35,481 nt of DNA from Gemmatimonadota bacterium (GTDB taxonomy: Bacteria; Latescibacterota; UBA2968; UBA8231): assembly GCA_009840005.1 (NCBI GenBank), contig VXOR01000054.1, positions 1-35,481 on the forward strand, read 5' to 3'. Positions 23,326 to 29,601 of this stretch are shown here, piece by piece. The stretch's first letter is position 1. Each line of letters starts with the position of its first letter. Under the pieces are notes generated by a model. That model did no database searches and was not told the DNA's origin. It worked only from the letters and a program-made list of their open reading frames with translations. The position numbers and the translations under genes are program-made.

Positions 23326-25574
23326 AGCCGATTGTATTTATCCCGCAAGCGCTGGCGCACGATCTCGGCCAGCGAGTTGATGAAGAAGGTCGCCATAAAC
23401 AGCAGCAAGCCGCTGAGGAAGAGCACTCGGTAGAGCGTGCCTTGGTGCGGTGCCTCGGGTAGCTCCACCGCGATATTGGCCGAGATGGTGCGCATGCCGT
23501 TAAAGATGTTCCAATCCATGATCGGGGTGTTGCCCGTGGCCATCAGCACGATCATGGTTTCCCCGATGGCGCGGCCGAGGCCAATCATGGCTGCCGAGAA
23601 AATGCCCGGCAGGGCCATGGGCAACACCACCTTGATTGCCGTCTGCCAAGGCGTAGCGCCCAAGGCCAGCGAGCCGGCGCGCAAGTGGCTGGGCACGCTG
23701 GAAAGCGCGTCCTCGCAGATGGTGAAGATCAGCGGAACGACCGCAAAGCCCATGGCAAACCCCACCACCAAGCAATTGCGCTGGTCGTAGCCAACGCCCG
23801 CGTCTTGCCGCAGCCAGCGCAGGAAGTGCCCGTCGAAAGCCAACTCCTCAAAGACCGGCCCCAGCGCGTACGCCAACCAAGCGACCAGCAAGGTCACCGC
23901 GCCGAGCAAGTATATCTCCCCCACCCGCGCCACTTGGCGCACCCAAGCCTCTGGAGCGTATTGCCAGCCCCAAGCCGCAGCTAGGACCACGGTTGGCACC
24001 GTCGGCAGCAGCAGCAAGGTTCCCAACAAATGCGATTCGAGCAGTGGGGCCAGCCACAAGCCAGCTAAGAAGCCCAAGATGACGCTCGGCAACGAGGCCA
24101 TGACTTCCACGGACGGCTTGACCAGAGCCTGCACGCGCGGCGAGGCAAATTCAGCCGTGTAAATCGCCGCCAAAACGGCCAACGGCAACGCAAAGAGCAG
24201 GGCGTAGAACGTGCCCTTGGCCGTGCCCAAAATCAGCGGCACCAAGCTGAGCTTCGGCTCGAACTCGTCCGTGCCGCCAGTCGATTGCCACACGTATTCG
24301 GGACCCCCGTAGCCCTCGTACCAGATGGGGGCGAAGAGCACGGCCGCGCTGATTTCGGGATGGGGATGATCGAGGGCAAAGCGCCGCAACCACCCGTCTT
24401 GGCCGAGGGCCAAAAATCCGTCGGCCTTGGGCGCAAAGACCAACGCGGTGGCCGGGGAGTCGCCCCGCAGTTGGAAGGCCGTGTGTTCGGAGGTTAGGTG
24501 ATGTAGGGCTATGGCCCCCTCGGCGTCGGCCGTGAGGAACTGCTTGTCGCGTGCAGAGGCAGCAATGTGGGTAACGGCCGCCGCATGGGGAGCAAAGGCG
24601 TGAATTTTGCGATACGAGCGCTGCCCATTTTCCTCGACCTTAAACCAAGTACTGACGTGGCCGGCCGCGTCGCCGACAATCAGCGAAACCTCGCCCAGCG
24701 CGTACCCCAACGCCGAAACCGCGACTTCTGAGACGGCAATGTGCCCGACAAACGCCGGCGCTTGCTCCACTGCACCCAGCCGCCACTCGTACACCTGCCC
24801 CCGGTCCGTTGCCACGAGCAACTGGCGAATGCGACCGTCGAGCAGTATCTGCGTGGCCTTGCCGACTTCGGCGAGCTCAGACTTCGGCGAGCTCTGTCGA
24901 GTCGTCGAGTCGTCGAAATCGGCCGTTAGCTCGTACTGCCTTGCTTTGCGCTCGCCCGGCCCCAATAGCCCCTGCTGCTGCTCGGCCACCATCACCACCA
25001 AACGGCCACTCGCCGTAATCGCCGCTGCGGCCGAGCGCCCATCGTCCCCTTCCCGAAAGGCCACTTGCACCAGCGACTCACCCGTCGGATCGACCGCGAC
25101 GAGGCGCTCAACCGCAAACTGCGGCACTACCTGCCGCTGGCCACTGCTGTAATCGAGTTGGAAACGAACCCGCGCCGCTAGCAAATGACCGTCATCCGTG
25201 CCCAACGCCAAAACGTCGTTTGGCATCCGCTGGGCGGCCGTTACTTTGCGGCCCGTCAGCTCGGCTGGTCGCTCGCGGCGGATAACTTGGCCATCGTCCA
25301 ACCGCAACAAATCCACCCCTTGAGGGCCGACTGCATAAGCGGTCTGGTAGTAGGGGTCGAGCCCAATGGTGAATGGGCTGGCCACCTGAGGTGCTTTTTC
25401 TGCTGTTACCTGTGGGGAGCGAAATAGAGGCCAAGCCTCGGAGAGGATGAAGAAGAATATCCCCAAGACAGCGGCGATAATGCCGATGCCGCCAAAGGAG
25501 ATAAAGCGCCCAGCCAGCCAGTCGAGAGCTCGCGCTCGCGGCGTAATTCCTCGCTTATATGGCTTTTCACTCAC
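23322..25574 (-). CDS. pstC: Phosphate ABC transporter permease PstC, long form
   Basis: This 750-residue permease is far longer than E. coli PstC (319), in line with long PstC proteins that accompany long PstA. After the first helix (about 30-50), a periplasmic domain of roughly 400 residues looks like a beta-propeller, with repeated segments such as V-A-T-D-R-G-Q-V-Y-E-W and T-A-D-A-E-G-A-I-A-L. The permease helices follow, with H-L-R-A-G-S-L-A-L-G-A-T-P-W as the ATPase-coupling loop. It starts at GTG 25574, 13 bases after pstS. A tandem 16-bp repeat near 24864-24895 lies in the propeller region without breaking the frame. Confidence 0.92.
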   Translation of the reverse strand: MSEKPYKRGITPRARALDWLAGRFISFGGIGIIAAVLGIFFFILSEAWPLFRSPQVTAEKAPQVASPFTIGLDPYYQTAYAVGPQGVDLLRLDDGQVIRRERPAELTGRKVTAAQRMPNDVLALGTDDGHLLAARVRFQLDYSSGQRQVVPQFAVERLVAVDPTGESLVQVAFREGDDGRSAAAAITASGRLVVMVAEQQQGLLGPGERKARQYELTADFDDSTTRQSSPKSELAEVGKATQILLDGRIRQLLVATDRGQVYEWRLGAVEQAPAFVGHIAVSEVAVSALGYALGEVSLIVGDAAGHVSTWFKVEENGQRSYRKIHAFAPHAAAVTHIAASARDKQFLTADAEGAIALHHLTSEHTAFQLRGDSPATALVFAPKADGFLALGQDGWLRRFALDHPHPEISAAVLFAPIWYEGYGGPEYVWQSTGGTDEFEPKLSLVPLILGTAKGTFYALLFALPLAVLAAIYTAEFASPRVQALVKPSVEVMASLPSVILGFLAGLWLAPLLESHLLGTLLLLPTVPTVVLAAAWGWQYAPEAWVRQVARVGEIYLLGAVTLLVAWLAYALGPVFEELAFDGHFLRWLRQDAGVGYDQRNCLVVGFAMGFAVVPLIFTICEDALSSVPSHLRAGSLALGATPWQTAIKVVLPMALPGIFSAAMIGLGRAIGETMIVLMATGNTPIMDWNIFNGMRTISANIAVELPEAPHQGTLYRVLFLSGLLLFMATFFINSLAEIVRQRLRDKYNRL

Positions 25575-25586
25575 GCGCCCGTGCCT

Positions 25587-26558
25587 TTAGCTATCCAATT
25601 TGGCCAATTCGGCTTGTACCACTTCAAACGGCACGGGCATGTAGCCGTCTTTGACGACGATTTCTTGCCCCTCTTTGGAAAAAATGAACTTGCAGAACTC
25701 TTTCACTAGCGGATCCATGGCTTGGCCGGGAGCCTTGTTTATATAAATGTAGAGAAAACGACCGAGAGGGTAAGAACCGTTCAGTACGTTTTCCATAGAG
25801 CCTTGTTTAAACGCCTGTCCCTCGGCTTTGGCCAAGGGCACGACGCGCACACCCGAGGTTTGATAGCCAATGCCGCTGTATCCTATGGCGAAGCGGTCCT
25901 CGGTGATGCCCTGGACCACGGAGGCCGATCCGGGCTGCTCTTTCACCTCGTCCTTGTAGTCGCCTTTAAACAGGGCTTGCTTCTTAAAAAAGCCATAGGT
26001 GCCCGAGGCCGAGTTGCGGCCGTAGAGGCTGATCCGGGCCTTGGCCCAATCCCCTTCTAGCCCCAACTGACCCCAAGTGGTCATGTCATTGGGGAACTCG
26101 CTGCGGCGGGTCTTGGAAAAAATCGCATCGACTTGCGGCAAACTCAGACCCTCGATGGGGTTGTCCTTGTTGACAAAGACCGCCAGCGCGTCTAGCGCCG
26201 CCCGCAAGGGCGTTGGCTTATAGCCGAAGGCCTGCTCGAATTTGTCCTCCTCGCTCGACTTCATCGGCCGCGACATCGGCCCAAACTGAGCCGTGCCTTC
26301 GATTAGGGCCGGCGGCGCGGTACTCGATCCCTTGCCCTCGATCTGGATCTTGACGTTGGGATAGTACTTGCGGAAGGCCTCCAGCCACAGGGCCATCATG
26401 TTGTTCATCGTATCAGAGCCAATGCTGCTGGCGTTGCCGGCCAGACCGCGCACCTTCTCGTAGGGCGCGATCCGCTCATCAACAGCTATAGTCTGCGCTT
26501 GAACGCCAGAGGACAACACCCAACCCATCAGCACCACTCCGATCCATATTTTTTTCAT
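25587..26558 (-). CDS. pstS: Periplasmic phosphate-binding protein PstS
   Basis: This is the 323-residue substrate-binding component of the Pst importer. It has a Sec signal peptide ending G-V-Q-A-Q and phosphate-loop motifs including G-S-D-T-M-N-N-M, K-G-S-S-T-A-P-P-A-L and G-R-N-S-A-S-G-T-Y-G-F-F, typical of the long PstS subgroup. The frame opens at ATG 26573, but ATG 26558 has GGAG nine bases upstream and begins M-K-K, so it is preferred. PstS captures orthophosphate and delivers it to PstCA. The gene lies 70 bp upstream of pstC's cluster partner, the porin-like gene's stop, and starts the co-directional pst-pho operon. Confidence 0.93.
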   Translation of the reverse strand: MKKIWIGVVLMGWVLSSGVQAQTIAVDERIAPYEKVRGLAGNASSIGSDTMNNMMALWLEAFRKYYPNVKIQIEGKGSSTAPPALIEGTAQFGPMSRPMKSSEEDKFEQAFGYKPTPLRAALDALAVFVNKDNPIEGLSLPQVDAIFSKTRRSEFPNDMTTWGQLGLEGDWAKARISLYGRNSASGTYGFFKKQALFKGDYKDEVKEQPGSASVVQGITEDRFAIGYSGIGYQTSGVRVVPLAKAEGQAFKQGSMENVLNGSYPLGRFLYIYINKAPGQAMDPLVKEFCKFIFSKEGQEIVVKDGYMPVPFEVVQAELAKLDS

Positions 26559-26620
26559 TTTTGCATTCTCCATGGTTTATAAATGTTGAAGGATTTGTGT
26601 TACATCCGCGTGTCTCACAG

Positions 26621-26638
26621 ATGAAGCCTGCGTTACAG
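26621..26638 (-). promoter_or_regulatory. Weak candidate Pho box upstream of pstS
   Basis: On the minus strand CTGTAAC, four bases, then GCTTCAT gives two heptamers at 11-bp spacing, matching about 9 of 14 positions of the CTGTCAT-type PhoB half-sites. The distance to a TATAAA-like -10 is longer than normal. It is listed because pstS is normally PhoB-controlled. Confidence 0.3.
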
Positions 26639-26643
26639 TAGTG

Positions 26644-27612
26644 CTAAAATTTGTAGAAAAAGGTCAGCCGCCCTTGGACATTGGCATCGTGTCCAGCGGG
26701 CGCCTCCACGATCGCATTGGGCATCAGGTGGACGTCTGTAGCTGGGGAGTAGTCGAGACCGGCGATGAAGAGCCAATCAGTGGTATCCTCGGCGTCGCGT
26801 GCGACCGCATCGATCCGGCCAAAGCCCTTGAGCACGGCGCTCAGCGGCAGCGAGCCGAAGGCCGAGACCCCGGTGATGACGTGGTCCTCATCGCTATCGC
26901 CGGCCCGCTCATGGGTGCGCGAGAAAACCTCCAACCCCGCCTTGCCCTTTGCTCCCTGCCAGCCGACGAAGCCCTTGAAGGTCCGCTCGTTGCGACCGGC
27001 TGGCCGCGCATTAAAGTCCGCATAGCCTTCCAATACCAATCGGTCCGCAGCTTTGAAACTCAGCGAACCATAGAACTTCTTGCCGTGGTCGTCCTCCGGC
27101 TTCTGTCCGGGACCATTGCCAACCATCAGGTGGTAGCGCAATTGGCCGGCCGAGCCCTTGAGGGCCGCGCCCAAGTCGGCCGAAGAGCCAATTTTATTCC
27201 AGTCGAGCACGGTCTTGGCTATTGAGCGGTAGCCCCAGACCTTTTCGGCAACCGCCCAAGTCGGCGTTCCCGAAAGCCCCAAGTATAGATCCGCATCGCC
27301 CAGCCCCTGCTTCCACTGCAAGTAGCCGTGCTTGAGGAAGGGTTCCATCTTCGCATCTTCGCCAAACCCCGTGTCCGTAGCCTCAAGGCGAAAGCGAACC
27401 GCAAAGTCGGTGGCGATAGCCTTTTGATATGTGAAGTACACGCGGCGAAACCGGAAAGCATTGCGCTTGTGGGGCTGCTTGGCGTCGGCTTCATCCGCGG
27501 CCAATACATAGTAGTAGTCGCCAAACATATACCCATTGATCGTGCCCTCGGCCGCTTGCGCGGCAAAAACCCAGCCCAAGATCAATACGCCAAGCGTCAT
27601 CGTTCTTTTCAT
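26644..27612 (-). CDS. Outer-membrane porin-like protein of the phosphate cluster
   Basis: This 322-residue protein has a Sec signal (cleavage near A-Q-A-A). It then has short amphipathic beta strands rich in Tyr, Gly and charged residues, and ends in F-Y-K-F with the terminal Phe recognised by the outer-membrane assembly machinery. It lies 70 bp upstream of pstS on the same strand, next to Pho-box-like sequences. A role as a phosphate-starvation porin letting anions cross the outer membrane is likely by context. It is shorter than OprP/OprO-type porins (about 410) and I cannot assign it to them. GGGAGG precedes the ATG by about 13 bases. Confidence 0.7.
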   Translation of the reverse strand: MKRTMTLGVLILGWVFAAQAAEGTINGYMFGDYYYVLAADEADAKQPHKRNAFRFRRVYFTYQKAIATDFAVRFRLEATDTGFGEDAKMEPFLKHGYLQWKQGLGDADLYLGLSGTPTWAVAEKVWGYRSIAKTVLDWNKIGSSADLGAALKGSAGQLRYHLMVGNGPGQKPEDDHGKKFYGSLSFKAADRLVLEGYADFNARPAGRNERTFKGFVGWQGAKGKAGLEVFSRTHERAGDSDEDHVITGVSAFGSLPLSAVLKGFGRIDAVARDAEDTTDWLFIAGLDYSPATDVHLMPNAIVEAPAGHDANVQGRLTFFYKF

Positions 27613-27680
27613 TTGTGGTACGATCCTCCCTCTTTTGGCGTTTTTCTCGTCCTATAAAATGGCCTCGCCATGCGACGCTT

Positions 27681-27709
27681 TTGTCACATAATTGTTACAA
27701 AACAGTGAC
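27681..27709. promoter_or_regulatory. Candidate PhoB-binding region: three heptamers at 11-bp spacing
   Basis: Read on the plus strand, TTGTCAC (27681), TTGTTAC (27692) and CAGTGAC (27703) follow one another at exact 11-bp spacing, with AT-rich 4-bp spacers ATAA and AAAA. This is the layout of PhoB half-sites (CTGTCAT, 4-bp AT spacer). The region lies 69-97 bp upstream of the porin-like gene. Its apparent orientation is opposite to that gene, so the call is tentative. Confidence 0.45.
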
Positions 27710-27781
27710 GTTTTCCTCCTTCACCCCGCGATAGATACACTGCCTTCAAGACCCCTTGTAACCGGATTGTGATTCCGCGCT

Positions 27782-27835
27782 GGCGACAAGGTCCTGCACC
27801 GCAAGGTGACCTTGATCCAATAGGACCTTGTCGCC
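27782..27835. repeat. Perfect 14-bp inverted repeat with nested hairpin
   Basis: GGCGACAAGGTCCT at 27782-27795 is exactly complementary to AGGACCTTGTCGCC at 27822-27835. The 26-nt interior includes a small stem CACC/GGTG closed by a GCAA tetraloop. It directly abuts the 25-bp terminator hairpin, sharing the base at 27835. It may be a second terminator or a transcript-end stabiliser. Confidence 0.6.
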
Positions 27836-27889
27836 GGGCAAAACAAAAGCGGGATGGGTTTTACACCCATCCCGCTTTTGTTTTGCCCG
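27835..27889. terminator. Bidirectional intrinsic terminator with perfect 25-bp arms
   Basis: The arms 27835-27859 and 27865-27889 are fully complementary around a 5-nt loop. Read leftward (minus strand), a GC stem (core GCGGGATGGGT) is followed by TTTTGTTTT; read rightward the same applies. It lies just after the stop of the displaced glgC 3' copy (27899) and is probably the original glgC terminator. It also insulates the phosphate genes downstream. Confidence 0.8.
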
Positions 27890-27898
27890 CTCGCTTCT

Positions 27899-28087
27899 TT
27901 ACACCACAGTACCCGACGGAATCACCGCGTCCTTAGGCACAACCACGATCCCGTCGCGGATGTAGTAGTTTGTCTCGTCGGCCTCGACGCCTTGCTCCTT
28001 GTTGGTGATGCGAACTCGCTCGCCGATGCGCGCGTTTTTGTCGATGATCGCGCCAGTGATCGTGCTGTTCGCGCCAATCTCCAAGCC
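27899..28087 (-). pseudogene. Displaced 3'-end fragment of glgC
   Basis: About 60 codons ([20 protein letters not shown] and on to the stop) duplicate the C-terminus of the intact GlgC at 32320-33579. Over roughly 165 bp the DNA is nearly identical, with a few mismatches clustered toward both ends, for example GIGANSK in the intact gene against EIGANST here. The fragment has no start of its own and is cut at its upstream edge by the MITE. The strong terminator follows directly. It is best explained as the original glgC end, separated from its gene by the inserted cassette. The beta-helix domain alone would not be catalytic. Confidence 0.9.
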
Positions 28088-28090
28088 TTA

Positions 28091-28252
28091 GAAGCTGTCT
28101 GAAAACCCCTGGTGGCCTTCGCGCGGCTGCAAACGCGGCGTCCGGCGTTGGGCAAAGCCACCCATATTTCGTCAATATGGGCGGCTTTACCCGCCTTGTC
28201 CGCCCCGCTTTCGCTCACGCTCGGGGCACATCCGGAATTTCCAGACAGCTTC
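28091..28252. mobile_element. 162-bp MITE with IS5/IS1031-like terminal inverted repeats
   Basis: The left end GAAGCTGTCTGAAAA and the inverted right end GAAGCTGTCTGGAAA differ at one base. The element is flanked by a TTA direct repeat (28088-28090 and 28253-28255), matching the T-N-A target duplications of IS1031-group IS5 elements. It carries no gene. Its centre is a second inverted repeat, 28154-28168 against 28174-28188 (15-bp arms, one mismatch). It separates the glgC fragment from the methylase stub. Confidence 0.75.
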
Positions 28253-28255
28253 TTA

Positions 28256-28311
28256 GAAACTTCGGCAATGGGAAAATCCACCTCGGCGAGGCATTTGCAT
28301 TTCTTGGGATC
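28256..28311 (-). pseudogene. N-terminal stub of a DUF1156-type DNA methylase, truncated by the MITE
   Basis: Directly after the Schlafen-like gene the minus strand reads P-K-K-C-K-C-L-A-E-V-D-F-P-I-A-E-V-S-K and then enters the MITE. As I remember them, DUF1156 proteins (DNA methylases in defence loci) begin with a closely similar C-x-x-L-A-E-V-D-F-P-I-x-x-V-S before the A-R-E-K-S-I-R-H-G-H-P-S-T block. The rest is missing. No standard start codon is in frame close by, so initiation is unclear. The identification rests on about 18 residues and recall. Confidence 0.5.
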
Positions 28312-29593
28312 ACGCGGGCCTTGGTTCTTTCCACAACCGAACAGTGAAGCGGTGCTCTTCTTCGATGAGGTCGGGGTCCGTGCCGTTGTGCTCTTGCATA
28401 CCCCGAACAATCCTTCGTGGCACACCAAGCCCATTGGCCTCAATGTATCGGTAGTCGCGCATAGTCTCTTTGAGTAACTCGTTTCGAGCTGCTCGACATC
28501 CGTCGCGCAGCTTTTCTACCGTCACTGAGTTCGGCAACCGCCCAGGCGAAACGACCTCGATCCGGTCAGCATAGATAGAGAGTTCAATGTCAGTACCGAT
28601 TATCGTGTAATCGCGATGCACAACCGCATTGACAACCGATTCTCGAATGGCCGGCAGTGGGTAGTCCCAGCGTTCAACGCGCCTTGCGCCTTCGAGCCAC
28701 GCCTCTATATCAATAGCGCGTTTTACGAACTCCATAGCCTGTTCAACGATCCCGCTTTCCACCTCTTCTCCACTTTTCGAGAACGTTTCCGGCAAAGGTG
28801 GATATGGCCGGTCAGCGTTCGGCAGTGTAAACAGCGAAACTGCGGGGCCACGCAGCATGGCTCGGGCCTTCGCGTCGTAATCTTTCTCGGTACCAGAATA
28901 CGCGGTAGCAGTGATGCCGGCTTGTTTCAGATACCTATTGGGGTTCTTGCCGAAGAGCAGCATGCCGCCAACAGTCCCCATGGCGTACCCTCGATCCCAA
29001 ACCATCAGTTCCGTATTCACCAGCAAAGTTATCCAAGATTCGGGATCATCCTCCGCTGGGTGTTCCTGTTGGCGAATATCGCGAAAGTAATTGACCAACC
29101 TACGCAAATCAAAGTCCTCAAAAGACGAGCCCGGCAGCACCTTGCGGTCATACTGAATGCGCCCAGACTGCATGTACAGCCGCATCTCCTCCTCGTCGCT
29201 GGCGTCGCGTGTCGTCGATCCCGCACGCACTTGCGTAACCCAAGCGGAGCCGCGCTTTGCCTTGTAGGGCTTGTCGGGAGAGTCCGCAGGAAGCGACACA
29301 ATACCTATGATTTTCCCGTCGCTCCATGCAAATGTTTCCCAAACGGGTATTGTAGCTGGTCTAACATGGACACGCGCAATTTCCATAACCCATTCTTCCG
29401 CCTTCTTGGAATCGCGAGTCAGTCCCGAGATTGTGAAATCGTCTTCCACACCAAGAAGAATGTATCCGCCTTCCAGATTCAGCAGAGCGGCGATCTCTTT
29501 GGCCAGTTGCTCCGGTTGTATGTCGTCCCGCTTGAATTCGACGCCAGAGTTCTCGCCATTGCGTATCAATTCTGCTAGTTCGGTTCTATTCAT
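28310..29593 (-). CDS. Schlafen AlbA_2-domain ATP-binding protein
   Basis: This is a 427-residue protein. The N-terminal AlbA_2 (Schlafen-type) domain has E-F-K-R-D-D-I-Q and L-N-L-E-G-G-Y-I-L-L-G-V-E-D-D. The C-terminal half is the ATP-binding domain usual for this group, with P-A-I-R-E-S-V-V-N-A-V-V-H-R-D-Y and V-V-S-P-G-R-L-P. Such proteins are often called transcriptional regulators and are frequent in defence islands, but the exact biochemistry is mostly unknown. ATG 29593 has GAGG six bases upstream; GTG 29599 is two codons earlier. It lies about 8 bp after the PHP/SMC ATPase, so the two are cotranscribed. Confidence 0.85.
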   Translation of the reverse strand: MNRTELAELIRNGENSGVEFKRDDIQPEQLAKEIAALLNLEGGYILLGVEDDFTISGLTRDSKKAEEWVMEIARVHVRPATIPVWETFAWSDGKIIGIVSLPADSPDKPYKAKRGSAWVTQVRAGSTTRDASDEEEMRLYMQSGRIQYDRKVLPGSSFEDFDLRRLVNYFRDIRQQEHPAEDDPESWITLLVNTELMVWDRGYAMGTVGGMLLFGKNPNRYLKQAGITATAYSGTEKDYDAKARAMLRGPAVSLFTLPNADRPYPPLPETFSKSGEEVESGIVEQAMEFVKRAIDIEAWLEGARRVERWDYPLPAIRESVVNAVVHRDYTIIGTDIELSIYADRIEVVSPGRLPNSVTVEKLRDGCRAARNELLKETMRDYRYIEANGLGVPRRIVRGMQEHNGTDPDLIEEEHRFTVRLWKEPRPA

Positions 29594-29601
29594 GCTCACC
29601 C

